Origin: an uncultured Roseburia sp.
Lineage (GTDB): Bacteria > Bacillota_A > Clostridia > Lachnospirales > Lachnospiraceae
Reading direction: 5' to 3'
Length of the DNA stretch: 64,000 nt
Assembly: GCA_900557275.1 (NCBI GenBank)
Contig: USRX01000001.1
Span: 62,001 to 126,000, forward strand
Made by a program: the position numbers and the translations under genes. The notes under the pieces are model-generated. The model worked only from the letters and a program-made list of their open reading frames with translations. It was not told where the DNA came from and searched no databases. Positions 19,362 to 28,060 of this stretch are shown here, piece by piece (the first letter of the stretch is position 1; each line of letters starts with the position of its first letter).

Positions 19362-19540
19362 TCCTATTGATATAGGGTAGTTGCTGTATTACGGTAATTT
19401 ATAGTAGAAAGACAGATAACATACAGACAGTGTTTTCCCATCTCTGGCAGAGATACATAACAGGAAAAGGTGCTGTTGACATGTATAAAAATCCAACCAA
19501 CAGAGTATACTGACAGGAAAGAAACGTTCAGGAGGGCTCT

Positions 19541-19972
19541 ATGGTTGGATTTTTAATTGCGATTTTTTCCGGCATTCTCATGAGTGTGCAGGGGGTATTT
19601 AATACCGGTGTTACGAAAGAGACAGGGCTGTGGGTATCAAACTGCTGGGTACAGTTTACGGCACTGGTGGTATGTTTGGTGGGCTGGGCGGTAACAGGAC
19701 GTCATTCCTTCACTGCGATTGGAGATGTACAGCCCCGGTATCTGCTGCTGGGTGGTGTTATGGGAGCGTTCATTACCCTGACCGTAGTAAAAAGCATGGC
19801 AAGCCTTGGCCCGGCGGGGGCGGTATTATTTATTGTAGTGGCACAGATCGCATCGGCATACCTGATCGAACTGATCGGACTGTTTGGCATGGAGCGGACA
19901 CCGTTTTCTGTAAGGAAGCTGATCGGCATCGGGATTGCCATTGTGGGCATCCTTGTATTTCAGAAAGAGTAA
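19541..19972 (+). CDS. YdcZ/DUF606-family four-helix membrane protein
   Basis: A 143-residue protein with four hydrophobic segments (about 2-22, 34-53, 67-108 partly split, 122-140), typical of the DMT-like DUF606/YdcZ family of unknown substrate. Conserved family features such as the SVQGVFNTG start and the QIASAYLIELIGLFG segment are visible. AGGAGGGC lies upstream of the ATG. It stands alone between argD and comEA. Paired small-subunit transporters are common in this family but only one copy is present here. Confidence 0.75.
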   Translation: MVGFLIAIFSGILMSVQGVFNTGVTKETGLWVSNCWVQFTALVVCLVGWAVTGRHSFTAIGDVQPRYLLLGGVMGAFITLTVVKSMASLGPAGAVLFIVVAQIASAYLIELIGLFGMERTPFSVRKLIGIGIAIVGILVFQKE

Positions 19973-20001
19973 AAAATCCTGGAACTTAAGAAAATATTCC
20001 C

Positions 20002-20030
20002 TTGTAATAACGTGAAAATTTGTTTATGAT
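20002..20030 (+). promoter_or_regulatory. Probable promoter of comEA
   Basis: TTGTAA and TATGAT are 17 bases apart, 56 bases before the comEA ATG. Confidence 0.5.
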
Positions 20031-20085
20031 AATGCTTAGGATGTTTCAGGGACGCTTTTATGGCAGAAGGCTGTAAAGGAGAAAC

Positions 20086-20760
20086 ATGCGAGGTTATTTT
20101 AAAATAATTTTGATCGTACTGATGATAAGCATCTGTGTCCTGTTTATGTGCGGTTGTGAAAAAGAAGCGAAGGTGCTTCTGGGACATGATGCAGAGACAG
20201 AGCTGTCTGTTACCACTGCGGATATGGATAAAAAAAAGACCGATGATACGGCTTTACCGCAAACAGAGGATTCAGCAAACAGTGGGACTGACAGTGTGGA
20301 TGGGCAGAAAAACACAGAGGTGTTGTATGTTTATATCTGCGGCGAAGTGATCAATCCGGGCGTTTATGAAATGAACCGTCAGGAGAGAGTCTGTACCCTG
20401 ATACAGAGAGCCGGAGGTCTGACAGAACATGCGGACTTAAAAGCGGTAAATCAGGCACAGCTTCTGGAGGATGGTCAGATGGTATACATTCCATCTACAG
20501 AAGAAGCTCAGGGATTGCCTGCGGATGTGACGGGAACGGAGGAGAGTTCCGGTTCCGGACAGACAGAAGGTAAGATTAATCTTAATTCCGCCAGCCGGGA
20601 ACAGCTTATGACGCTTCCCGGAATCGGAGAGGGAAAAGCCGGAAATATCATTTCCTACAGAGAAGAACATGGAAAGTTCCAATCCATAGAGGATTTGATG
20701 AAAGTGGATGGCATCAAAGAAGGAACCTATGAAAAATTAAAAGACAGGATCACTGTCTGA
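20086..20760 (+). CDS. comEA: ComEA-like DNA-binding protein (SLBB + helix-hairpin-helix)
   Basis: A 224-residue exported protein. The N-terminus is a hydrophobic stretch ending in MCGC, a plausible lipobox, so it may be a lipoprotein rather than a simple membrane-anchored ComEA. A low-complexity linker (about 35-80) leads to an SLBB domain (VYICGEVINPGVYEM ... GQMVYIPS, about 84-140). A C-terminal double helix-hairpin-helix follows (KINLNSASREQLMTLPGIGEGKA and DLMKVDGIKEGTYEKLK, the first described here in outline). It is the DNA receptor of the competence uptake machine; the channel comEC is 3 kb downstream. Here the two are separated by a two-component system and a GerMN lipoprotein. Confidence 0.88.
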   Translation: MRGYFKIILIVLMISICVLFMCGCEKEAKVLLGHDAETELSVTTADMDKKKTDDTALPQTEDSANSGTDSVDGQKNTEVLYVYICGEVINPGVYEMNRQERVCTLIQRAGGLTEHADLKAVNQAQLLEDGQMVYIPSTEEAQGLPADVTGTEESSGSGQTEGKINLNSASREQLMTLPGIGEGKAGNIISYREEHGKFQSIEDLMKVDGIKEGTYEKLKDRITV

Positions 20761-20784
20761 AAAATAAATGAGAGGTGCGTATAA

Positions 20785-21486
20785 ATGGCCAGGCGAGTGC
20801 TTGTAGTGGATGATGAAAAACTGATCGTGAAAGGAATCCGGTTCAGTCTGATGCAGGATGATATGGAGGTGGATTGTGCCTATGACGGCGAAGAGGCGTT
20901 GCAAATGGCAAAAGAAAAATCCTACGACATCATTCTTCTGGACGTGATGCTGCCGAAGATGGATGGATTTGAAGTGTGTCAGCAGATCCGGGAATTTTCT
21001 TCGGTGCCGATCATTATGCTGACAGCAAAAGGCGATGATATGGACAAGATCCTCGGACTGGAGTATGGAGCCGATGATTACATAACGAAACCGTTTAACA
21101 TCCTTGAGGTAAAAGCTAGGATTAAAGCGATCATCCGTCGTACTTCCAGACAGGAAGCAAAACCGAAGAATCCGAATGTGATCGAAGACGGAGATGTGAA
21201 GATCGACTGTGAGAGCCGCAGATTGTATATTCTTGGAAAAGAGATTAATCTTACGGCAAAAGAGTTTGATCTCATGGAGCTGTTTGTGAAAAATCCAAAC
21301 AAAGTATATAGTCGGGAAAACCTGCTGAATCTCGTCTGGGGTTATGAATATCCGGGGGATGTGAGAACTGTAGATGTACATGTGCGTCGTCTGAGAGAAA
21401 AAGTGGAAGCAAAACCGAGTGAGCCGAAATACGTACATACTAAATGGGGTGTCGGCTATTATTACCGTTCAGATAAGCAGGTGTAA
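20785..21486 (+). CDS. OmpR/PhoP-family response regulator
   Basis: A 233-residue regulator. Receiver domain with phosphoacceptor Asp in ILLDVMLPKMDGF (about residue 53) and Lys in YITKPF (about 103); the C-terminal winged helix contains LTAKEFDLMELF and VDVHVRRLREKVE. It lies 24 bases after comEA and immediately before its sensor kinase. The signal and regulon are unknown. The position between comEA and comEC suggests, but does not prove, a link with the cell envelope or competence. Confidence 0.92.
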   Translation: MARRVLVVDDEKLIVKGIRFSLMQDDMEVDCAYDGEEALQMAKEKSYDIILLDVMLPKMDGFEVCQQIREFSSVPIIMLTAKGDDMDKILGLEYGADDYITKPFNILEVKARIKAIIRRTSRQEAKPKNPNVIEDGDVKIDCESRRLYILGKEINLTAKEFDLMELFVKNPNKVYSRENLLNLVWGYEYPGDVRTVDVHVRRLREKVEAKPSEPKYVHTKWGVGYYYRSDKQV

Positions 21487-21492
21487 TATCCA

Positions 21493-22926
21493 ATGATACA
21501 TTTTTTAGTTCAGTTTTTAAAAAGCTTTCGAATGCGTATGATCCTGCTTCTGTTTGCGTTTGGCGTACTTCCATGCGCACTGCTTCGTGCAACTGTTGTA
21601 CATGGATATGAAAAACGTGCGGTGGAGCTGCGTACTTCGGAAATCACAAGTCAGGCAAAACTGGTAGCTGCGCAGATCATGGCAGCTGATTATCTGGCCA
21701 ATCCATCGCAGGATACTGTTACGACCCAGCTGGATCAGATTTCAACGTTATATGATGGAAGAGTCGTGCTGATCAATTCCGATTTTTGTATCGTGAAAGA
21801 TACATACAGTCTGGATGATGGAAAAACGATTCTGTCCGCTGAGGTATTTCATTCCTATCAGGGGCAGTCTGTGTCAAAGTATGACAAAAACAGCCGTTAC
21901 ATCGAACTGACACTGCCACTGACAGATACTACAGCCAAACAGAAAAATGTAGAAGGCGTGATGCTGGTCAGTGTGTCTACGGACAGTATCAGCAAAACGG
22001 TTGCTTATCTGAAAAACTGGTTTCTTGTATGGCAGATTATTTTGGGAATTGTCATCTTTTTTGTAGGATTTGCACTTTCCGGAAAGATGGTCAAACCGTT
22101 CAGACGGCTGAACCGTTCTATCAGTGATGTGCAGGCGGGATTTGCGGATGAGTTTGATCCGGTCAATTCTTATACGGAGACAGAATTGATTTCCAAATCC
22201 TGTAAACAGATGCTTGAACAGATGCAGCTGTTGGATAGTTCCCGGCAGGAATTTGTATCCAATGTGTCCCATGAGCTGAAGACGCCGCTGACTTCCATGA
22301 AAGTGCTTGCGGATTCGCTGAATGGGCAGGAGGATGTTCCGATCGAACTGTATAAGGAATTTATGCAGGATATTGGCGATGAGATCGACCGGGAGAACAA
22401 GATTATAAATGATTTGTTGTCTCTGGTCAAACTGGATAAATCTTCTGCAGATCTGAACATTCAGTCTATGAATATCAATGATCTGCTGGAGCAGATCATG
22501 AAACGGCTGCGTCCGATTGCCAAAAAAGCAGATGTGGAACTGGTGCTGGAAAGCTTCCGACCAGTCACGGCAGAAGTGGATGAGGTTAAGATTTCTCTGG
22601 CATTGACCAATCTGATCGAAAATGCAATCAAGTACAATCGTCCGGAAGGATGGGTACACGTGTCATTAAATGCGGATCATCAGCATTTTTATGTGAAAGT
22701 GGAGGATTCCGGTATTGGTATTCCGGAAGAATCACAGTCGCATATTTTTGAACGGTTTTACCGTGTGGACAAATCTCATTCCAGAGAGATCGGTGGAACA
22801 GGTCTGGGACTGGCAATTACAAGAAATGTAGTGATTCTTCATCGTGGCGCGATCAAGGTACACAGTGTAGAAGGAGAGGGAACGACATTTATTGTCCGAA
22901 TCCCGTTAAACTACATTGAAGGGTAG
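21493..22926 (+). CDS. Membrane sensor histidine kinase
   Basis: A 477-residue kinase. A first membrane helix (about 10-33), an extracellular sensor region of about 140 residues, a second helix (about 176-198) and a HAMP segment come before the H-box VSNVSHELKTPLTSMK. Downstream are the N-box NLIENAIKYN, G1 EDSGIGIP and G2 GGTGLGLAI. It partners with the response regulator encoded six bases upstream (PhoR/WalK-like build). The extracellular part shows no specific ligand motif. Confidence 0.92.
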   Translation: MIHFLVQFLKSFRMRMILLLFAFGVLPCALLRATVVHGYEKRAVELRTSEITSQAKLVAAQIMAADYLANPSQDTVTTQLDQISTLYDGRVVLINSDFCIVKDTYSLDDGKTILSAEVFHSYQGQSVSKYDKNSRYIELTLPLTDTTAKQKNVEGVMLVSVSTDSISKTVAYLKNWFLVWQIILGIVIFFVGFALSGKMVKPFRRLNRSISDVQAGFADEFDPVNSYTETELISKSCKQMLEQMQLLDSSRQEFVSNVSHELKTPLTSMKVLADSLNGQEDVPIELYKEFMQDIGDEIDRENKIINDLLSLVKLDKSSADLNIQSMNINDLLEQIMKRLRPIAKKADVELVLESFRPVTAEVDEVKISLALTNLIENAIKYNRPEGWVHVSLNADHQHFYVKVEDSGIGIPEESQSHIFERFYRVDKSHSREIGGTGLGLAITRNVVILHRGAIKVHSVEGEGTTFIVRIPLNYIEG

Positions 22927-23009
22927 TGTGGAAAATACATTTTCATAGCTATTTATGCCTCTGGCTGACAGCTAGGGAATGGGCATTAGTGTGAAAAATA
23001 CTTTTCATA
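22925..23009 (+). repeat. Two imperfect direct repeats between the kinase and GerMN genes
   Basis: AGTGTGgAAAATACaTTTTCATA at 22925-22947 and AGTGTGAAAAATACTTTTCATA at 22988-23009 differ by one substitution and one indel. They are 63 bases apart and lie just upstream of the lipoprotein gene, so they could be tandem regulator sites. Confidence 0.5.
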
Positions 23010-23042
23010 TGACTATGTGAGTAAATAAAAGATAGGAGAATC

Positions 23043-24029
23043 ATGCAGAAGAAACATATAAAAAAAGCGGCAGTCATTTTGCTGTGCCTGCTTTTAGGCA
23101 TTCTGCCGGTTCTGGGTGGATGTGAAAAGAAAAAAGATCCCGGTGCATTTCAGGTGTTTTATGTGAGCAAAGAGCAGGATGGTCTGGTAGCAAAGGAATA
23201 TGAACTACAAGGTACGGATTTGGAGTCTGATATAAAAGAATTGATACAGACAATGAGCAGTGAAACGGACAGTGTGGATTATCTGAATCCAATTCCGAAA
23301 AACGTATCTCTGCTGGACTGTTCTGTTACAGATGAAACAGTATATGTTGATTTCAGTCAGGAATATGAAAAAATGGACAGTGTGTCAGAGGTGCTGTGTC
23401 GGAGTGCAGTTACAAAAACACTGCTTCAGCTAGACGGGATTACAGGTGTTTCTTTTCGGGTGGAAGGAAAAGATCTGAAGGATCATAATGGAAATGCGAT
23501 TGGTGTGATGGTTTCAGATAGTTTTGTAGATAATCCGGGAGAGGAGATTCAAAATATTCAGGAAACAGAGATCAATCTGTATTTTGCATCAACGGATGGA
23601 AAAAGTCTGGTTAAGGAAGTACAGAAGGTATATTACAGCAGTAATATGTCTGTGGAAAAACTGGTTCTGGAGCGGCTTTTAAAAGCACCGAAATCAGAGA
23701 ATGCCCAGTGTGCTATTCCGAAAGGGACACAGCTGATTAATGTATCAGTTATGGATGGAATCTGTCTGGTTAATCTCGACCAGGGATTTTTGAATTATGA
23801 TTTTAACATTTCTGAGGATGTGGTAATCTACTCTATCGTAGATTCCCTGACGGATCTGCCAAACATAGATACCGTGCAGATATCAGTAAATGGAACGACG
23901 GATAAGATTTATCGGGAGCAATATTCTCTTTCCGAGCAGTACAAACAGAATCTGAAGCTTGTTACAGAAGAAAATGAGAACGTAAAAGTAGTAGATGAAG
24001 CTTCGCCGAAGAATAATATTGGTAATTAG
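23043..24029 (+). CDS. GerMN-domain lipoprotein
   Basis: A 328-residue exported lipoprotein. The signal peptide ends in the lipobox LGGC at about residue 27. Two GerMN-type repeats follow (VYVDFSQEYEKM... at about 95-160 and VNLDQGFLNYDF... at about 235-290). GerMN domains occur in the spore-germination protein GerM and in LpqB-type lipoproteins that work with two-component kinases. This gene follows a kinase/regulator pair directly, which fits the second pattern, so modulating the kinase is a fair inference. AGGAGAA precedes the ATG. Confidence 0.82.
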   Translation: MQKKHIKKAAVILLCLLLGILPVLGGCEKKKDPGAFQVFYVSKEQDGLVAKEYELQGTDLESDIKELIQTMSSETDSVDYLNPIPKNVSLLDCSVTDETVYVDFSQEYEKMDSVSEVLCRSAVTKTLLQLDGITGVSFRVEGKDLKDHNGNAIGVMVSDSFVDNPGEEIQNIQETEINLYFASTDGKSLVKEVQKVYYSSNMSVEKLVLERLLKAPKSENAQCAIPKGTQLINVSVMDGICLVNLDQGFLNYDFNISEDVVIYSIVDSLTDLPNIDTVQISVNGTTDKIYREQYSLSEQYKQNLKLVTEENENVKVVDEASPKNNIGN

Positions 24030-24057
24030 TTTTGAACAGAATGGAGAGAAGATACAG

Positions 24058-26646
24058 ATGAGCAGACGGTTTGTTCTGTGTATGGGGACAGCTCTTCTTC
24101 TGGGAATCCTTGTGGCGGCAAAAGAGCCGTTATGGATGTTGGTCGTGGGTCTTGCAGTACTGGTGGCAACAAATTACAATCGAAAATGTTTACTTACACA
24201 AAAGATAGTCAGGAGCATCGTGCTTCTGGCTTTCTTCTGTCTTGGGGCAGGTTTTTTTGCACACAGTCAGCAGTCGTTTCAGAAAATACAGAGGATTCCG
24301 GAGGAGAGCAATATTGTTTTACAAGGACAGATATACAAAAAAGAGAAAAAAGGAGAGCAGTATCTTTATTATCTGAGAAAGGGGATGATATGGAAAGCGG
24401 GAACAGAAAAAGAAGTAACAGTCAGCGATGATGAAAGTGGATTTTATATAGAAAATGATCAGGGGATAAAAAATCATAAGATACAAAATCAGGTAATAAA
24501 AAATATAGGGAATATCATTTTGAAAACAAAAACAGATATGGGCAGTATGGGGATGGTTATACAGGCAAAAAGCAGTATGCGATGGATGGAACAGGCCAGC
24601 AACGAAGGGGCATTTGATGAACGAAATTATTATCACAGCCTTGGAATTGCAACAGTGCTGTATGCTGACGATATAAATGTTATCGATGCCCGTGTATGGG
24701 TTATGCAGGAGAAAATCTATCGGCTTCGTAACCGCATCGCGGCCTATTATCAGTCGATGCTGACGGAATCAGATGCGGGAATCCTGTCTGCTATGGTTCT
24801 GGGAGATAAAAGCTGGATGGAACCGGAGACAAAGCAGTTGTATACCAATGCCGGGATTTCTCATATTCTGGCTGTCTCAGGATTACATATTTCTGTGATC
24901 GGTATGGGGGTATACCGTCTGTTAAGGAGGCTGACAGTGGGGCTGAAAGGCAGCGCGTTGGCTTCTGGTGGCTGTGTGCTGCTGTTTTGCATGCTCAGTG
25001 GTCTGTTGGTCTCTGCATTGCGGGCAGGAGGCATGTTTATAATCTTCCTTATGGCGCAGGTTACGGGGCGGAAATATGATACATTTTGCGGGCTTGCCTG
25101 CGTGGGGATGATAAGTCTGCTGTGTAACCCGTATTTACTGTGGAATGCGGCATTTCTGTTTTCTTATCTTGCAGTTATGGGTGCGGCAGGATTTGGTCGG
25201 ATGAAGTGGAAAAAAGAAGATATTCTTGAAAATAAAACTCCCCATAGAAATGGTGTTGATCGGAAAGAACAAGATAAAAAGGAACAGGATGTTTTTGCGA
25301 TTTTTTCAGTGTGCGGTAAGAAAGTGTTAAGTCGGCTCTGGGGCAGCTGCGCGGTGCTTTTGACGACACTTCCGCTGACGGCATATTTTTATTATCAGAT
25401 TCCATTGTACAGTATTCCTGCAAACCTGCTGGTGCTTCCTTTTACCGGTGTGCTACTGTCTTCCGGTGTGGCAGGTGGAATGGTCGGGGCTTCAGGTATG
25501 CCATTTAGTTGGCTGTTGCTTGTGCCAGGGCATTGGATTTTGCGATTTTTTCAGATGGTGTGTAGTGTGCTTTTGAAGCTGCCATTATCCGGAGTGTGGA
25601 TTACCGGACAACCGGAGCGGTGGATGCTAGGTATCTATTTTTGTGCCTTGTTTTTTGCAGGCTTCTTATGGAAACGGAACATTCAAAAACACGAAAGAGC
25701 TGTAGAATCAAATATGCTAAAGTCAGATATAGAAAGAAAACCGGAAATTTTGCATCTGGGGCAAGTATTTTTGCTGGGAGCGGTTATTTTTCTGACGTTC
25801 ATTTTCCTGCGTCCGCCAGCGAAACAATTTCGTATGGACGTTCTGGATGTGGGGCAGGGAGATGGCATCTTCCTTAACAGCGGAAACGGGACAACATTTT
25901 TCGTGGATGGGGGAAGTGTCAGTGAAAGTGCGGTAGGCACTTATGAGATTCTTCCGTTTCTGAAATATCACAGAGTCCGAGCGATAGATTATTGGATTGT
26001 TTCTCACGGGGATGAGGATCATATAAGTGGATTGGAAGAAATCCTTTCTTCCGGCTACAAGGTACGCAATCTTCTGATTTCCAGTGGGATGCCCCATGAC
26101 AATGCCTGGTGGAAGCTCATGCAGCTGGCGAAAGAACAGGGAACAGAAGTGATAGAAGCGGATTCGGGAGCATATCTTTTGTCTGGCGATATGAGGATTT
26201 CTTTTTATGCAGATGCAGACCAGAATAGGGATAGTAAAGATGGAAATGGTGCTTTAAAGGTAACGGAAGCGGCCAAAGACCGCAATGAATGTTCTCTGGC
26301 AATGCTGGCAGAATATAAAACCGTAAGGATGCTGTTAGCTGGGGATATGGGAAGTGCGCAGGAAGAATGGCTGGCAGAACAGCCGGGGATCCGCGGTCAG
26401 TTTTTGGATGTGCTGAAAGCATCCCATCACGGTTCGAAGAATTCCAGCAGTGAGAAGTTCCTGCAGGCGACGCATCCGGATTATACCGTGATTTCCTGCG
26501 GAAAAAAGAACCGGTATGGACATCCTCATGAAGAAGCCTTGCAACGTATGAAAGAAGCAGGAACAGAAATTCATAAGACGATGGAAGAAGGACAGGTCAC
26601 AGTGACTTTCAAAGAAGGAAAAATTCAGATTAACAAACGTAAATAA
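24058..26646 (+). CDS. comEC: ComEC/Rec2 DNA-uptake channel with metallo-beta-lactamase domain
   Basis: About 862 residues; the start at 24058 is used because GGAGAG lies upstream and the first 21 codons of the longer frame run through the intergenic region. The N-terminal DUF4131/OB-like part is followed by the multi-helix competence domain (AVSGLHISVIGMGVY, ... SALRAGGMF). A C-terminal metallo-beta-lactamase-like nuclease domain follows, with LDVGQGDGIFL, SHGDEDHISG and KASHHGSKNSS. It forms the membrane channel for single-stranded DNA and probably degrades the other strand. An AT-rich, charged stretch at about 100-150 looks like a loop. holA follows. Confidence 0.93.
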   Translation: MSRRFVLCMGTALLLGILVAAKEPLWMLVVGLAVLVATNYNRKCLLTQKIVRSIVLLAFFCLGAGFFAHSQQSFQKIQRIPEESNIVLQGQIYKKEKKGEQYLYYLRKGMIWKAGTEKEVTVSDDESGFYIENDQGIKNHKIQNQVIKNIGNIILKTKTDMGSMGMVIQAKSSMRWMEQASNEGAFDERNYYHSLGIATVLYADDINVIDARVWVMQEKIYRLRNRIAAYYQSMLTESDAGILSAMVLGDKSWMEPETKQLYTNAGISHILAVSGLHISVIGMGVYRLLRRLTVGLKGSALASGGCVLLFCMLSGLLVSALRAGGMFIIFLMAQVTGRKYDTFCGLACVGMISLLCNPYLLWNAAFLFSYLAVMGAAGFGRMKWKKEDILENKTPHRNGVDRKEQDKKEQDVFAIFSVCGKKVLSRLWGSCAVLLTTLPLTAYFYYQIPLYSIPANLLVLPFTGVLLSSGVAGGMVGASGMPFSWLLLVPGHWILRFFQMVCSVLLKLPLSGVWITGQPERWMLGIYFCALFFAGFLWKRNIQKHERAVESNMLKSDIERKPEILHLGQVFLLGAVIFLTFIFLRPPAKQFRMDVLDVGQGDGIFLNSGNGTTFFVDGGSVSESAVGTYEILPFLKYHRVRAIDYWIVSHGDEDHISGLEEILSSGYKVRNLLISSGMPHDNAWWKLMQLAKEQGTEVIEADSGAYLLSGDMRISFYADADQNRDSKDGNGALKVTEAAKDRNECSLAMLAEYKTVRMLLAGDMGSAQEEWLAEQPGIRGQFLDVLKASHHGSKNSSSEKFLQATHPDYTVISCGKKNRYGHPHEEALQRMKEAGTEIHKTMEEGQVTVTFKEGKIQINKRK

Positions 26647-26805
26647 ATGTCAGAATATTACAAAATCTGGTATAATACCAGTACGACCTGAAAACAGCAG
26701 TCATTAAAAATAAAAGTATGCCCCTTTTAATGTTGAGTGGGTAATGTCAATAGAAATAAAACTGTTGTAACAGGAAGAAGAATGAGCAGTAAATGAGGAA
26801 CCTAT

Positions 26806-27783
26806 ATGCTGAAATTAAAAGAAGATCTGAAGAATGGAATCTATCGCCGGGCATACCTTTTGTATGGCGATGAACCTTATCTTCAAAATATGTATAAAAA
26901 CAGACTGCTGAATGCGGTAACAGACCCGGATGATACCATGAACCTGTCAAAGTTTCAGGGGAAAGGGATCAATCCGAAAGAGATCATTGACCTTGCGGAA
27001 ACTTTGCCGTTTTTTGCAGAACATCGTGTGATACTGATTGAGAACAGTGGCTTTTTTAAGACATCCTGTGAAGAACTGGCTGCCTATCTGCCGGAACTGC
27101 CAGAGACGACGATACTTATTTTTGTAGAAGAGGCGGTTGATAAGCGGGGGAAGATGTTTAAAGCAGTAAAGTCTTTAGGCGGAGTAGCAGAATTTCGTGT
27201 GCAGACAGATGAAGTATTGGCGAAATGGATCGTGCAGGCGCTACGAAGGGAAGGGCGACGGATCACAGGGAATGTATTGCAGCTTTTTATGTCCAGATGC
27301 GGTACTTCTATGGAAAATATAGAAAATGAAATGGAAAAGCTGATCAGTTATACCTGGGGACGGACAGAGATTACCGCGCAGGATGTGGAAGATGTTTGCA
27401 CCGGTCAGATCACAAATCAGATCTTTAAGATGATTGATGCCATTGCCGGCAAACAGAAGAAAGAAGCCCTGAACCTGTATTATGACCTGCTGGCATTGAA
27501 GGAACCATCGATGCGGATCCTGTTTCTGATCGTTCGTCAGTTTCAGATCCTGATGCAGGTAAAAGATCTTGGCGGCAAGGGATATGATAACCAAACTATC
27601 GCAAAAAAAGCATCTATTCCGGTATTTATCGTCAGAAAGAATCTGGGACAGGCAAGAAGTTTTACCATGGCACAGATCCGCAGAGCATTGGAACTGGGTG
27701 TGCAGGCGGAGGAAAATGTCAAAACAGGTCGCATGAACGATCAGCTGGCGGTAGAGCTGATGATCATTTCGTGTATGGAGTAA
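26806..27783 (+). CDS. holA: DNA polymerase III delta subunit
   Basis: A 325-residue clamp-loader subunit. LLYGDEPYL near residues 18-26 and the central YTWGRTEITAQDVEDVC segment match the AAA+ like HolA family; the C-terminal lid helices end with AVELMIISC. GAGGAA lies upstream of the ATG. holA directly after comEC is the usual order in Firmicutes, as is a nearby rpsT. A strong terminator follows. Confidence 0.92.
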   Translation: MLKLKEDLKNGIYRRAYLLYGDEPYLQNMYKNRLLNAVTDPDDTMNLSKFQGKGINPKEIIDLAETLPFFAEHRVILIENSGFFKTSCEELAAYLPELPETTILIFVEEAVDKRGKMFKAVKSLGGVAEFRVQTDEVLAKWIVQALRREGRRITGNVLQLFMSRCGTSMENIENEMEKLISYTWGRTEITAQDVEDVCTGQITNQIFKMIDAIAGKQKKEALNLYYDLLALKEPSMRILFLIVRQFQILMQVKDLGGKGYDNQTIAKKASIPVFIVRKNLGQARSFTMAQIRRALELGVQAEENVKTGRMNDQLAVELMIISCME

Positions 27784-27933
27784 ATACGGAAAGAAATGCA
27801 ATGTCCGACATAAATGTAACGAAGTGTGGCGAGGCAACTGGCATGGAATCAATATGGTATGTAAAAAATCTCTGGTAATGAGAAAAAGGTTGTGCTGCAA
27901 CCTAAAAAAGTTTGATGAAAGCATAAAAAAGTA

Positions 27934-27962
27934 TTGCATAATCAGATTTTGTGTGCTAAAAT
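27934..27962 (+). promoter_or_regulatory. Putative promoter upstream of amtB, just before a hairpin
   Basis: TTGCAT and TAAAAT are exactly 17 bases apart. The predicted start (about 27969) lies only some eight bases before a strong intrinsic terminator, so either transcripts from here are attenuated or the match is chance. Confidence 0.4.
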
Positions 27963-27976
27963 TCAAAAAGTCAAGA

Positions 27977-28017
27977 CAAAGGCGTCTGGATAGTTACTAT
28001 CCGGACGCCTTTTTTGT
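27977..28017 (+). terminator. Strong intrinsic terminator between holA and amtB
   Basis: AAAGGCGTCTGGATAG and CTATCCGGACGCCTTT form a 16-bp stem with one G-U pair around a three-base loop, followed by T6. It ends the comEC-holA transcript and may also act as an attenuator for amtB. Confidence 0.9.
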
Positions 28018-28060
28018 CGTATGATTTTGGGTATAGAACAGGCAACAGGAGGACAGGAGT

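Noticed and set aside
27824..28024. 66-codon frame in the holA-amtB gap
   Set aside because: It runs through the terminator stem and its Lys/Arg-rich translation reflects A-rich DNA.
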